Below, one piece after another: positions 40,323-52,993 of a stretch of DNA of 64,000 nucleotides (its first letter is position 1; every line of letters begins with the position of its first letter). Source of the stretch: Ectocarpus siliculosus (lineage: Eukaryota > Sar > Phaeophyceae > Ectocarpales > Ectocarpaceae); assembly GCA_000310025.1 (NCBI GenBank), contig FN649739.1:298384-362383 (forward strand), read 5' to 3'. The position numbers and the translations under genes are program-made. The notes under the pieces are model-generated. The model was not told the origin of the DNA and ran no database searches. It was given only the letters and a program-made list of their open reading frames with translations.

Positions 40323-41617
40323 GCCCCACACGGGGAGAGTCGACTATTGTCGGCACGCACGCAGCCGCTAGCATCAACATCGTGTTGAACGATTGCGAAT
40401 ATTGAAAAACTGAACTGGCGCGTACAACATGTTTATCAGCAAGGTGAAATCAACGACGTAAATTAGTGTGTCCTTGGGGCACCGGAACCTTCCATTTTGC
40501 TACGAAAGGTCGTGACCTCAACGTTGATTGTCCAGGCGACAAGGGATACCTCCGGCGTTTCACACCGAAGGCCATGCACTCGAAGGCCATGCAAACGGGT
40601 GGCTCTTGCTCTTCAGAGTTCCACCCATTATGACCTCTATTTTCGGGTCCCTCTTGCCCCTTTGCCCTCTTGCAAGGCCAAGCAACGATTAACGATTATT
40701 TCGTGGTCACCACGATGTCACCCCGGGATGTTCCACGGAAGCGAGATTGGCCTCGACCTTCTTGTCGTCGTTACCCGCCGGAAGAAGTGAAACTCCTGTG
40801 GACGCCTTCCTTCGGGATCGAAACAAAAGAAGAAGCAACACCCCCGTTCCCCAGTTTTGACCGGGCGGCCTTTTTTTTCTTCCCGTTGCAACACGAGCCA
40901 TGGCTTGCTGTCCACGCTAACTCAAACGTTGGCTGGCGCTTTCAATGGGCGGACGTTTCCCGGTACACTTCACTCGCACAAATGGCGGAGTCCTAGTGTA
41001 GGTGTTCGAATGGAATGAAGGCAAAATAGCCAGCAGACCCCCGCTACTCGACGTCGGTCTGAACGCCTGCCCCCTCGGAAGCTACATGTTTGTAGCATCC
41101 GCATATATATATATTCTGTAGATGATGATACAAAAGGGGTCTGTTCTGACATCGCACTAGGTACATACCAGATCAAGGGGGCGGCGGCGGACACTCTTGG
41201 ATGTCCTGACTGTGACAGTTCCTCCATGATCCGCAAAGACTACACTGCTACTCTGTAATAATAAGTTGTGAATATAATGCATTGTTGTCCAAAATACAAA
41301 AAAATTGCATAATGCAAATGCGATAGTCTATATATAGCTGCGAAAAAAGTACTGTACCGTGGGGACACAGACACCGTCGCCGGCCGTCGCAGGGGCCAAG
41401 CATCATTAACTTTTGTTGTTCCTCCTGCTATTGCTCCTGCTACGTATGTATGCCTATGTGTACGCAACGGGCTCAAGCCAGAGACAACTGCTGGGTAGAC
41501 ATGTCGGCGTCTGAGAACACCTCGTTACTCTATTTTGTCCCGGGCTGAGATGCGCGCGGCGGTGGGGGTTATTACGCGGGCGAATCGAAGAGCAAAGGCA
41601 ACACAACGCAACGTTGT
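40323..41617 (+). other. 3' flank of copy A and partial 5' flank of copy B; no gene
   Basis: The first part (to about 41130) is homologous to the 3' flank of copy B (59781-60720), with a replaced stretch at 40480-40760 versus 59920-60120. The last part (41456-41618) matches the upstream block found before copies A and C. No exon is recognised. Confidence 0.5.
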
Positions 41618-41630
41618 TAAATGACAAGTA

Positions 41631-42260
41631 CTAGGGTTAAGTATTGGCCCCCCGCCCCCCAATGGGGCTGGGGGCCAACATCCAGGAAGGATGGTGGTGA
41701 GTGTCCGGGAGGAAGGAAGGAAGAAGAAGAAGAAAAAGGGGAGAGGATTTGTAGGTGCGGGAAGAAGGGACGGTGTTGGGAGAGGCAAGGAAGGAAGTGG
41801 TGAAGAGTTTCGGCACTCGACGAGCGCGCGGTCCCGTTGGGGGTGAAAGGGACATGTCAGTCCGTAGTCTTGTCTATCGGAATCGAAAAGCCGAAAAACC
41901 GAGGTATACATTATGTATGTACATAACGATGGAGAAGGCCGACGAGGAAGGTACGAAGAGAGGAAATTGCACCCCACGTTCGAAGTTCGAAGTCCGTGTG
42001 AAAACCGCGGCAAGGATGGAGTGCGAAGGAAAAAAAAAAAAAAGGAGACGTCGACGTTTGCGTCGTGGAACGATCCTTCCGTATAACGCAGGTACTCACC
42101 AATGCAAGACGGGGAGGTAAAATACCCATCGTGAAAGTCAAAGCGCAGGTCATAACCAATCGCATATATGTGACTCATGCGCGGAGAAGTTACGACGCGG
42201 ACTTATCAACAAGAAGTTTGAAGGCCGACTGAGAAGGTTTCAAGACACAAATACTCCACA
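41631..42260 (-). mobile_element. Helitron-like repeat, copy 1 (minus orientation)
   Basis: On the minus strand the element ends with a GC-rich hairpin (GGCCCCCAGCCCC AT TGGGGGGCGGGGGGCC), eleven bases, and then CTAG followed by T. This fits the Helitron 3' signature (hairpin, about ten bases, CTRR, insertion before T). It is highly similar to 52385-52993 over about 600 bp. No Rep/helicase is encoded, so it would be non-autonomous. The 5' end (expected TC after A) is not clear, so classification is tentative. Confidence 0.5.
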
Positions 42261-42779
42261 TTGCCTCCTCCCCAACAACCTCTTTCTTCTGCTCTAAATT
42301 TACATTATACGGTTATGACACGTACACGCTCTTACATCCATCTCCCCAATAATTGCATTCTGCCGCCAGCGCAGGCACCCTACCGCCTGCACCATCACCG
42401 ACATCATCACGGCCATCACCGTCACGCTTCAACATTAAGAAGCTCGAGACCTGCGTACAAGGCTGCAAACGAAACCATACCTTCCGCAGAAGTAATCGGC
42501 AATAACCACCAGGCAGGGCCGTAAGGGGCAACGATGACCCGAGGCGGGAGGCGTCAACTCTTTCACCGTCAACTAGCGGCAACGCCGTCAAACCACTGCG
42601 TGCGGTGTTTGTTCTTACTTTGTCTGAATGTTGTAGGTGTTCGGCTCCTTTCACATTGTGAGGGATACCGTATATCGGCGTCATTAGAGGGGGACATTAG
42701 AGAAGGGCGCGACATTAGACTGAAGAAGTTAGAATATGACCATTCGAGCGGGACGACACCGAAAAAGTAAGAATAATAC

Positions 42780-43070
42780 AGGTACTGACACTATTGGGAT
42801 CCCACGTGGGACGTCCCATGGGACACGTGGGCCGTCCCATGGGATGGCCCATACGGACGCACGGGACACGTGGGACGTCCCGTGGGACACGTGGGACGTC
42901 CCATGGGACACCAAATCTAGAACGTGGGACGCGTGGAACGCCCCATGGCACCACGCTAGGGACGTCCCACGCGGCGCTCGAAAACAGGCGTGGGACGTCC
43001 CAGCCGGTCTCCCCTACGGTGTCCCACTGCTGTCCCACAGGCGTTTATAATAATTAGATATATTTATCAG
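42780..43070. repeat. Array of ACGT/CATG palindromes, copy 1
   Basis: About 240 bp of 21-bp-spaced units such as GGGACGTCCCATGGGACACG, so nearly every window is self-complementary (CACGTG, GACGTC, CCATGG). It is followed by an AT-rich edge (TTTATAATAATTAGATATAT). The same arrangement, inverted, is at 54220-54440. Frames reading WDVPWDT repeats are by-products. Confidence 0.8.
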
Positions 43071-43889
43071 CTAATTTAGTGCAAGATAAGAGAATACCCG
43101 AACACCCCAGCTGCTCTTCCCTACAGCAGTACCCAGCGACCTGCACCAAAAGCAGCAGCACCTCCGAGGTCGGATTACCAATCGTGCGAAAGGATCTTTA
43201 GGGGGTTCGGGGGTCGGGTTTCCGGAAGGTTCGGAAAGCATGCCGTGCTTTTTGGGCGCGCGCGCACGCGGTTCTTGACGGTTTGGAGGTGGTACTCGGC
43301 TAGCTCAGCTCTGCTAGCTTGCACACTGAAGCCCGAGCTGTGCAGGCTTGCAGAGCCCGCCTGCTCGTATGTTCTGTGGAGTATGTTCCTGCGCGCACAG
43401 GGGACTCATGGTGTGTAGGGGAGGAGAAGAATGCTGCTAGAAAAACATGTCAGGACCGCCGAAAGCAAACAATTAGTCTACAATCAATGTAGACTGTTGT
43501 CGGGGGCACCAATTTGTATGTGCGCGCTACCGGGCTGCCGGCCGTTCGGTAGGGCGTGTACTGCTGCTGTACGAAGAGCGAGTGGAATATCTAGCTGAGT
43601 CTAGCTGAGTCTAGGTGCTGTAGGTCTAGGCCGGAACCGCTTTCTGTGCTGTACACGAAAGAAACAACCTACTGCCCCGCAACGCTAGATAGAGGTAGGC
43701 GCATCAGCATCCAGATCTGCCGCTGCCATCTGCTTCCAGATTGATAGCTTGCCAACGTCCAACCAGGCACAACACTGCACAACAACCCATACGACGTCTG
43801 AAGAAGCATGTTTCCCCCAATCCCCCACAGCCACCCTATAAGGCGTCGAAGTCCTACCCATTTCCGGCTCAAGCTAGACCTAAACAAGG
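43071..43889. other. Intergenic stretch, nothing recognised
   Basis: No supported exon, known repeat family or RNA gene. It contains G-rich and GCTAGC-rich patches (43290-43330) and a short direct repeat of CTAGCTGAGT near 43590. Confidence 0.35.
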
Positions 43890-44088
43890 TATGACACAAG
43901 ATATCACACCCCCTCGACCGATTTTCCAAGCTCCATTCTTTCACAGCAGAAGCGTGGCAGCGCCGGAAACGGCGGCGTTGAAGCCGCTCTGTCAAGAGCC
44001 TTCTGAAACAGTCGTTTCATGCACGCATTCTCTTCGTGGAGTAATTGATGTTTGAAAATCGGTCCAGGGTATGGTATCTATAGTGTCA
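43890..44088. mobile_element. Degenerate MITE of the TATGACACAAG family
   Basis: The left end TATGACACAAGATATCACAC matches the 19901-20106 element. The interior is about 75% similar (CGGAAACGGCGGCGTTGAAG, TCTTCGTGGAGTAATTGATG). The right end has decayed (GGTATCTATAGTGTCA). It is an older copy. Confidence 0.65.
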
Positions 44089-44460
44089 CCTACGGTACGG
44101 TCCAGGTGGGTAGGCTGCTGCATTTACAGGCACACATCGCAGATGATCTGCTCCCATGTAGGTTGCAAATGGCAGATACTAGATTCAACACCTTCCCATG
44201 TCGAACTATCGAGAAAACCCCAAAGTTTTTGCGCAGGGTATATTGGGGAGATATTATACGAGTGTATTATACACCAGGTTTGAGCGAGTCGTCGCCACGT
44301 TGTTTTAAGCATACTTACTTGTAGACTTACTTCATGTAGGTTGGAAGGGGGAGTTGCAGGAGGGGAGAGAGGAGCCGACATAGTCTCGCCGATAGCCTGC
44401 TTGTTAAGCTTTGGTTTAGAAGGGGTGAACGCGGAAAGAAAACAACATAGCTTTAATATA

Positions 44461-45256
44461 TACCGGAATAGTCGGAGAGATAGGACCGGTCTGAGAGGTG
44501 GCACCGGTCGGGGAGATGGCACGGGGTTGCTAAAAAAATACGAGAACGGCCCGATTTACATCCATTTACGCACCGGGGTCAGTGAGATTGCACACCGACC
44601 GCCAAACCCAAAGATTGAGCTCATTTTCAGCTGCCGGAGTGAGGTACATGTGTGTTCCTTATACATGTGGGGATGGTGTCAGCGGAGCGCCACCCCTGCA
44701 TGTACGTATGCATGGTCGCGGTTCACACGGGATGCCAGTTGATTTCATATTTGAATTGGTATGGAAGTTGCCAACCGTATACTCTCAACCAGACACACAA
44801 CGTACAAGCCACATCCTACCCCACCTTTCACAACACGAAGCTATTGTTGCTTCGTACGTACTGGTATCCGTAGAGGGAAACACCGAAACGAAAGCGGAAG
44901 ACAACTGATGCCGTATGTACCAGTACCTCAGATGGAAACGACACCCTTTCTTGTCGTCACTCTATAGCCAAACTCGCATCAAACACGACACCACTCGCTG
45001 TATGGAAAGCTGTTACGTACCAGCCTACGTTGCCGTTACCGGTATGCTCCCAATCATACAACACCTGTGTGTATTTCATCGGAGATCGCACCGGTCGGAG
45101 AGATCGCACCGGGCTGCCTTGGAAATGTAATCAAAAAGATCTAATTGCATTCCCGCACCGGGGTCGGAGACATGGCACCGGGGCGCGATAAAAACTCAAG
45201 GAAGAACATTTAAAAAAACGATCGCACCCGGTGCCATCTCTCCGACCATTACGGTA
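44461..45256. mobile_element. TIR element of about 800 bp with GCACCGG sub-repeats, copy 1
   Basis: The left end TACCGGAATAGTCGGAGAGA and the reverse complement of the right end TACCGTAATGGTCGGAGAGA form terminal inverted repeats of about 30 bp. Inside each end the block GTCGGAGAGATCGCACCGG recurs several times. It is related to 53187-54141, which shares GCACCGGGGTGCGATAAAAA. No transposase frame is evident. It also holds a short (GCAAGTGG)n tandem repeat outside its right edge at 45338-45367. Confidence 0.55.
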
Positions 45257-45949
45257 TCTCGAAACGGCATGTACGTACCACAAGTCCAGGACGAAATGGT
45301 ATTGAATGCCAAAACGCAACCTAAAAATTATTGCCAAGTGGGCAAGTGGGCAAGTGGGCAAGTGGGCACCAGACAACTTTCTTGGACAGAACACAAAATA
45401 ATTTCTACCCTCATCCGGATGGAACGCAATGAGCCGAACCCAATGGTAGGTAGGTCTGCCTTGTTTTCGATATAGGATCAAAAACGGTTCTTCGACAATT
45501 CGTTACTTTCACATTTGGGAACAGGTCTGGTTGTCCTTGGATACGCATCTTTCAAGCCAAGGCTCGAAGGCAAAAGATACATCGCGCTCTTGGAAACACA
45601 AAAAACAGCGAGCAGTCGATAGTACTGGAAGTGCTGTGAAAGGCTGACAAACGGAACGTCGGTGGGCTCGGAAATAGTTCTTGAAGCAACCCTATCGTGT
45701 AGCGAAACCAATGAATTCCCCTCAAGAAAAACCAAACGTATCTATCCCCCAAAACGCGGAGCTGTATATTCCTACCACCAGCCTCGACACACCATCAACC
45801 GAAAGACTACAAAAAAAAATGAACTCTACCCACCACTGCGAACCGGGCGAAATGACGTAATGGCGCAAGCGGTTCAGCTCAAGCGGACACCGTACCACAA
45901 AGCATCCGAGACATTGTACAACAACATCCGAGCCCCCCCAAAAGTATGG

Positions 45950-46594
45950 CTATGGCTTAACAAAGGTCAGCCGGAGCCGGCCGAACTGGTCGAATGATCG
46001 TATTAGAGACTTCTGGCAGAAGCATCTGCCGCAGAACCAAACCTGAGCCTGGCAAATCTCTACTCGTTCCGAGCCATGGCCTCGAACACGCTTGACCATG
46101 TTTGCCACCGATTTGCGGTTTATTGCCTCATTCTCGGTCTCGTTGATCAGAGTTACCATGAACGTAAAGCGGTCAAATTTCATGACATTCAACATGTGCA
46201 GAAACTTTTTCTTCTTCGCATGGTTCTGCTCGTGCGCGTTGAGGTTCACCCCCGAGAGCTGGGCGCATGAGTCTATCCCACCGTACTTTTGGCGGCAGTC
46301 ATCCCCGTGGTTGCAGTCGTGCAGGGCGTTAGGCCCGTAGTAAGGCCCGGCATTGCTCCCCAAGGCGTGCGTTCTGCGCACTGTCGCCGTGGGGTCCTCC
46401 TGCAGCGGTTGGATGTCGAACGGGAGGCCATACTCTTCAACGATGCCATTGGTGTCAGCGCTTTTCCCCGGTTGATGTTGAACCACCTGAATCTGAAGGG
46501 CTTTCGTACGCTGCACCGCCGACCCGAAGCATGCTCCTGAGCGCACAGCCAGTTCTGTGAGGACGAACAGAGATGACGTACAAAAAAACGGCAT
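45950..46594 (-). pseudogene. Unidentified 214-codon frame, possible transposase C-terminus
   Basis: The minus-strand frame has non-random composition and a Cys/His-rich centre (GPNALHDCNHGDDCRQKYGG, then IDSCAQLSGVN), followed by AHEQNHAKKKKFLHMLNVM and FTFMVTLINETENEAIN. An E-Q-N-x-K...L...M...F...N pattern near the C-terminus recalls the end of KDZ-type (CxC-domain) transposases, but the resemblance is weak and no catalytic motif was recognised. Two further minus-strand frames upstream (47545-47988, 47992-48444) may be parts of the same decayed gene. It lies between transposon fragments in the rearranged interval. Confidence 0.3.
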
Positions 46595-47544
46595 GCAATG
46601 TGTTGGCTCATGAAAACGTTTTGACTAAGGTTTGATCATTTTGAACCGGCCTGGAGGTAACGAACGACATGTACCATACCGGCCTGATACCGGCACCAAC
46701 ATTGACACATTATGGAAAAACGTACACAGCCCGGTAGATTGGTGGTCCTTAGATTATTGGACCAACAAAACGACTAGCCTCAACACCTAACACGCAAGTG
46801 TCCACGTCCTCGTACCTGCCCTCTTCTTTGCGCACTGGTTGGCGGGTTGAAGTCCAATCGCGATGAACTCCTCCTTGGCCTGATCCAGATGTCAGAGGTC
46901 CCGAAGAAGGGGACGGAAAGTAAACCGTGTGGTCGAAAAAGTTGTCTAAGTAGTTGGGTTACCGCAATATGGGCTGCTTTTAATGCATTTATACAGGAAA
47001 CTCCGTACAAGCATCAGAAAAAAAAACATTGCTGGGTAGTCTTGTTGACATGGCAGCAACTCAAGAGCTTCGAGCACTACAGCCTTTTAATATGCAACGA
47101 AGTGCATGCGCTGAATGGGAGAAGTGTGGTAGTTTTAGCGGTGGGCACAGAGCATGCGCATGTCCTTACCAGCATGCGAGAAAAGATGTTCTTGTTCCCC
47201 GCTCTAGCGTCTCTAGCATTGTTTTTCAAATTGCAGCAACACATGAGTAATATGTCAATATGTCAGCAGTGATCTACCTATGTTCACTGCTCCGAATTGA
47301 ATAACAAAACATGAAACAAGGTAGGTTTTGCCGCGCGCAGAAATCAAATCAACCGGCGACGCCGAGAAGGAAAACGGAAGGAACGTAAGGTGGAAGAAAA
47401 AAAAGGAGGGACAACAATGTTCAATGAGGAACGCGAAAATAAACCCACTTGACCAACGGAGCAACGAACAACCACCAGTATTGATAATACCGCCAAAGAC
47501 AAAGCACAACAGCCCACTACGTCAGCTACGCAAAGAAGGCGTAC

Positions 47545-48444
47545 TCACCCGGGCGTAGGCCAGAACCAGGTGATCGAGCGCCGCAGGTCGAAGATCATTC
47601 TGGCCAGCCACAGGTTCGCAAAGATGCTGAGAGAAGGCAGGGAGTTCCGGAGCCTTGCGGTGGTGGACCCAGTCGCCACCGCGGGAACTCGTGTGGAGAA
47701 CACGCTCTGCGCCGATAACGTCGGCAGCACCGAGCCCGGGGCCATCTGCTCTTCCTCGACAAGTACTGCTGGCGGGACCTCCTTGTCTTGTCCTTCGCTG
47801 ATGAAAGCCACGAGCTTGGTGAGGCGCACGTTCAGAACAGCCACTACCTCAAAGAGGTCCATGGAATGGTGGCTTCGGCGGCGCAGATTCCGCAAACGGG
47901 CCCGAGCAAGCAGCACGAAGTCCACGGCGGTGGTCCCTTCTTCTCTATCCTGCCATGCTGAAACGCTGAGAAGCTGACCGAAGTCCAACCGTTAAACCGG
48001 AGGAGAAGTTTGCGCATCGCGCAGGAGATTGTACACATTGCGTTGAGTGCATTTCTCCTGCGGTACGGGCTCCGAAACCTGATCGGCGCCAAGAAAGTAA
48101 TTTCCCAGAAGCGCTAGTGCTGGGATGTCCACCTTCCGCATGCCATGCTCGTCAGGCTCGCCAACCCGGGGAAGAACTCCTTCGTTCGGCGCCGCCGTCT
48201 GGCAGCGGTCGTGGACGATCGGACCTACACGACACATGATGTCCGTGATGACGAGGATAGGCATGTGCTGCATTAACAATGGGGGACACGGGGGACATGA
48301 AAGCATGGGTGAAGGTAGAGCGTGGGAAGTTGACAAAGTTTTCTTGGGTTCTACTGTCGTGTATTCGCCTGACGTATTCAACAGACAGTTCACAAACGAA
48401 TCTGAGACGGATACGCCAGCAATAGACTTAACACAGACTGCCAA
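47545..48444 (-). pseudogene. Two adjoining minus-strand frames, unknown
   Basis: Frames 47992-48444 and 47545-47988 follow one another on the minus strand with a stop and frame change between. They contain plausible protein stretches (PNEGVLPRVGEPDEHGMRKV, then ALALLGNYFLGADQVSEPV; RLTKLVAFISEGQDKEVPPA). I cannot assign a family. They could be exons or remnants of the same element as 45950-46594. Confidence 0.2.
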
Positions 48445-50363
48445 GTTGTTCTACCCCGCTGCCCATTTATTGCATTTAAAAGCCTTTCGAGATGAGGGTC
48501 ACACACATGTTGTGTAGACAACCCCGAGGTCGTGGACCCTGTTTGAGTACTTGCCGAGAAGAGTCCAACGGGGGAATGTGCGAGACAAGACGAGGAAAAA
48601 TTGCAAATTTTTCCGAAGAGGTGACACAATTCCATGCCTCCCTTTGAGAACAGCACATGTGCAGACTTCGATTCCTCCCTTTGAGAACAGCACATGTGCA
48701 GACTTCGATTCCGACTTGATTTTTTGGACAACACTAGATTTCAGATAAAAAAAAGCGACACAGGGTCTGGCCGTGCGCACGACCGACTGTTCCCAGAATT
48801 AATACCAGTGCGAGCATTGGAGTTGGAGTCGATAAGATATTATGTCTACATCCTATCCAAGGCCCGCTTGATTGATGGTCATATTTTCTTCGTGCATGCT
48901 GTTGAGTTGTGTTAGAAGTAGCGCGTTGGTGGCGTTCTATACAATATTTATCTCTGGCTTGGGCACAACACATGCGCACTCCGGGCCTCCAAGCGCGAGT
49001 GCGGCAACCAGTTCAATCGATTGGAGTAGTGTTTACTGCTCATTACAACACAGAGAAACATCATTTCCTGGAAACGTTCTACATCTTAAATGTGCACCAA
49101 AATTCTCCCAAAGACCATGCTTCCTGTGCATGTACACGGTCTCGTGACCACCTGTGGATTGTGCATATCTAGCTTGGCGGCTTGGGGGCATTTGGAGGGA
49201 AGCGGTGGCCTATGTGGCAAACGCGAGCTTTCGGCAGGTGGTTAGGCTTGACACGAAAGATTGGATGAAAAAAAGCTGCAGCCGCTCTGTGAAAAAACAA
49301 GGGGGTCCTTGTTTGGGATATTGATGCACGCACCTGTTGTAGACACAGGTGGTAACATGTTTCGAATGGCGAATTGTTGGACGCATGTTATTTTTGTGCT
49401 ACGCTGTTTCCGCATTTGGAGAAATTTTTCCTAGCCCATTTTATATTTTCGTTTCGTTCTAGTAAAGGTATAGTGTACCCTTTGGGGGTGTAGTTGGCTT
49501 GTGACCACGGAAGGCGTCCGCGTCAGTTGTACCAGTAGTATACGGATATTAAAAGGTACTGCGCGGAGACCGGGGCGGTTTTTAATGTGAACACAAAAAA
49601 CAACAAAAGCCGTGGTGGAACTACCATAGTGTACCCACGAAAAGCACGCGCGGGTGTGGCTGGCAGACGTGCTTTGGGTCATGCACCGCAGTACGTGTTT
49701 CCTTTTTCTTGCCCCTTGCCCCTTTCGTTCAGAGGGCGGTTGAACTCTACTTCCACATAAAACGTCCAAGTTTTATTTTATTCTGAAACGACACGCAGTT
49801 TTCACTTCCAGTATGGACATGCGTGGGCGTGGTATCGCTATCGCTGTGGCCGCACCTGCGGCATGGTTTCGGGCTTCCAGTACTGGGTATTCAAGAAATC
49901 ATGCGTGCACACACAGACAGTTTAGCTTCACACGCGCTTGCATCAATTTGACCAAAGTCATTTTTTCTGTGCTCCATGCGCGGAGTTAAAACCTAGCGTT
50001 GACCCGAAGTCGGTTGTACGATATTCGAAAAACACGGCCAACAACGAGTACGTCGTTTATCATAAGCGCACGGACAACAAGAAACACATGTCGTGAAAGA
50101 GACCTTTACACAACCGGATTGCGGTTTGTGCTTGTCCCGCCCAATTACTGGTGGACGAACCAAAAGTCAGCCGTGAGTACTTTCGCGTCGGCGTGGCGGT
50201 GCTCTACGATAGTTTCAAGGTTGGGAGTGCGTGAACATCGCAGCATGCAGACACCTCGTAGGTGACCATGTTGTCTCCTCCACGTAGATGTTGCTTCAAC
50301 CCGCTAGATGCCCTAATCGGCACTTGTCGTTTTGCAACAAAGACCGGAAGTATGTACAACTAC
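48445..50363. other. Non-coding stretch with a 36-bp direct repeat
   Basis: No supported exon. At 48638-48712 the 36-bp unit CCTCCCTTTGAGAACAGCAC...GACTTCGATT is present twice in tandem. The remainder is unclassified intergenic sequence ending at the assembly gap. Confidence 0.4.
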
Positions 50364-50463
50364 NNNNNNNNNNNNNNNNNNNNNNNNNNNNNNNNNNNNN
50401 NNNNNNNNNNNNNNNNNNNNNNNNNNNNNNNNNNNNNNNNNNNNNNNNNNNNNNNNNNNNNNN
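50364..50463. other. Assembly gap of exactly 100 N
   Basis: A run of exactly 100 Ns is the usual placeholder for a gap of unknown length. The sequence to its right is an inverted piece of the 5' flank of 7TM-RGS copy B, so the missing exons 1-2 of that copy may fall here. Confidence 0.95.
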
Positions 50464-50509
50464 AAGGAGGGAAAGAAAAGGTTTTTCCTTTCCCCACATA
50501 GATAGTCTA

Positions 50510-50800
50510 AACGTCGGTACAGCAGTAGGGATCATACACAGCGTTTCCGTGTTTTTTGTTCTGGTTCTGCATTCTGCATGTCGAAGCCGTTGTTTAGCGG
50601 GGCAACAACATCACTACACAGAAAACTGTTGTGTAGGGGTCATTCAAACACAGCGACCATCCCTTACAGCAATAGTAATCTGGAGAGGAGAGAAACACGC
50701 CCACGGTGAGGCACGCAAGCAAGGCACGCGCGAACACAAATTCACAACGAAGCAGAAACAGAGCAGCAATCATTCTGAGGGGTGTTGACAAGCAGGCAAT
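50510..50800 (-). repeat. Inverted piece of the 7TM-RGS 5' flank (copy B)
   Basis: Read on the minus strand it matches 62290-62530 (upstream of copy C) and 17990-18235 (upstream of copy A): GTCAACACC...AGAATGATTGCTGC, CTGCTTCGTTG, GTGCCTTGCTTGCGTGCCTC. It directly continues the block at 41456-41618 in the ancestral order but now lies 9 kb away in opposite orientation. Confidence 0.6.
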
Positions 50801-52384
50801 GTATGAAATGGTCTAGAATCATTTTAGTATATACGAAGGGCTCCGGACTTCGGGGGGGGGGGGGATTTGGGGGGGGGACTCTAATTTCTATATATTTGAG
50901 TAAGGGGCACGGCGGATAGAAAACCCTCTACAATAGGGGGTCAATTACATATTTTCGTGAACGAAGCCTCCAATACTAATTCCTATATAAGACAGAAATC
51001 GAAACTGCCCTCCCGCGGGTGTGTGTGTGTGTGTGCGTGTGGCCCATGCGTCCAGATTTATGTTTCACGTAGACCATTGGGTTAACACACAGCCAGCTTC
51101 ATGGAAACGCACACGTCATCGGAAAATAGCTAGTTACGCCGCATCTTAACGCCAACACACCAGAAGAAAGCGGGGACAAGGTCCAAACAGCCCCTGAAAC
51201 AAGTCTACTTCGTACTACACTGCGTGGTTGCATGCAGCAACAGTAGAATACATATACTGTTGATCATGTTACATATATACTCACAGGATGGTCGTCGTGA
51301 CGTGATACATTTCTTGTTATTAGTATGGAAAGAAATAAAAAAAAGATGGCTCGATTTTTGTATTTCTACAGCAGTATGGACCAGACGCCGACTGTACATG
51401 GAAGTCGTACGAGTGTCGACTCAGTTGTGCTGTCGCAGCATCTTCCACGCACTTCTGCCAGTGCTGGTTTGTTGATTGGAGTCTTGTAGGTCGAGATACA
51501 GCAGTGGGATTCTCGGGTTGTGGAGGCAAAAGTGAACCAGAGCAAAACATTTCATGCATAGCTCGATTACTGCTGTGTTTTTGCAACAGCGGTATGGACT
51601 AGACGCCGAACGACGTCCGCGTACTACCGCAACGACCTAACTGGATGGGATACTTCTTGCCACGGCAAACCATAGTACAGTGCGATGCAAACATCCGTTC
51701 GTGTGTCGCGCGGCTGCCACGTGTGTCGACGACAGGTACACGTAGAGCTCTCGCCATGTTGTCGTTACCGCGCAGGAGGACCCCTCGGAGATCTTCCACA
51801 TGGTGCTACAACGACAGCAGTACTACTGTACATAGATGTCGTAGGAGAGTGGAGTTGTGCAGTCACGGCTTCTTCCACGCACTCTCCTACCGGTGCTTGC
51901 GTCGATTGGAGTCTTGTAGGCCGAAATACAAGAGTGGGTTGGGTTCCCGGGTTGTGGAAGCAAACCTGCCTGCAACAACAGAGAAGGCGGTGTTCTATTT
52001 ACTAGAGTACCCCGCTCAACTTTTTTTTTTTGCGACATGTGGTTGCATATTTCTTTGCCACTGCCGAAAAAGACCGCTGGATCTTTACGCAGTCCACCTT
52101 TCGCATTTATCATTTTACACCGAACGACGCAGGACGGGTCGACCTTCATCATTGTTGTTGTTGTTGTGCCTTCACATTAAAAATCGTTCCCATCTCTCTC
52201 TACCCAGTACCTTCATATGTCCGTACTTACTTGTGGATTACCTGTTGGAAATTGTGGGAATCCCTTCATTCCGAGAGAGCCACAGGTCGGCATCCGGCCT
52301 TTTCTTTTTTTGTATGCACTTTTCTTATAATATGCACTTTTCTTCCTGTGAAGTTTTGACGTTGCGCTTGCCATCGTCGCTGAA
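50801..52384. other. Intergenic stretch with a diverged direct repeat of about 230 bp
   Basis: Segments near 51365-51540 and 51815-51970 share TCTTCCACGCACT, GATTGGAGTCTTGTAGG, GAAATACA/GAGATACAGCAGTGGG and GGTTGTGGAGGCAAA, so this is an old duplication. A 359-codon open frame crossing this area and the following repeat has no protein-like features. Confidence 0.45.
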
Positions 52385-52993
52385 TGAAGTGTTCGTGGCT
52401 TCAAACCTTCTCAGCCGGCCTTCAAACTTCTTGCTTGTGATAAGTCTCCGTGGTAACTTCTCCGCGCATGAGTCATATGCAGTTATGACCTGCGCTTTGA
52501 CTTTCACGATGGGTATTTTACCTCCTCTCTTTTTGTCTTGCATTGGTGAGTACCTGCGTTATACGGAAGGATCGTTCCACGACGCAAACGTCGACGTCTC
52601 CGTTTTTTTTTTGTTCCCTCCGCACTCCTTCCTTGCGGCGGTTTTCACACCGACTTCGAACGTGGGGTGCAATTTCCTCTCGTCGTACCTTCCTCGTCCG
52701 CCTTCTCCATCGATATGTACATAATGTATACCTCGATTTTTCGGCTTTTCGATTCCGATAGAGACAAGACTACGGACTGACATTTCCCTTTCGCCCCAGA
52801 CGGGACCGCGCGCTCGTCGAGTGCCGAAATTCTTCACCACTTCCTTGCCTCTCCCAACACCGTCCCTTCTTCCCGCCCCAACAAATCTTCTCCCCTTCTT
52901 CTTCTTTCCTTCCTCCCGGACACTCACCACCATCCGTCCTGGATGTTGGCCCCCAGCCCCATTGGGGGGCGGGGGGCCAATCCTTAACCCTAG
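52385..52993 (+). mobile_element. Helitron-like repeat, copy 2 (plus orientation)
   Basis: It ends with the same GC-rich hairpin at about 52948-52979, spacer AATCCTTAACC and CTAG (52990-52993) followed by T. It shares about 600 bp with copy 1 in inverted orientation, including a C/T-rich stretch and CGCATGAGTCA. The base after it (TACTAAATAGTCACGATC) rejoins sequence homologous to the copy A intron at about 20120. Confidence 0.5.

Noticed and set aside
41525-42178. 217-codon minus-strand frame similar to one at 51645-52724
   Set aside because: Similarity is explained by the two Helitron-like repeat copies; the frames contain poly-Phe and Pro/Ser runs and are not conserved in frame along their length.
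42729-43057. WDVPWDT tandem-repeat protein
   Set aside because: By-product of the palindromic 21-bp DNA array; open on both strands.
51645-52724. 359-codon plus-strand frame
   Set aside because: Composition is Cys/Ser/Arg-rich without domain or repeat logic; it crosses a diverged direct repeat and a Helitron-like element.
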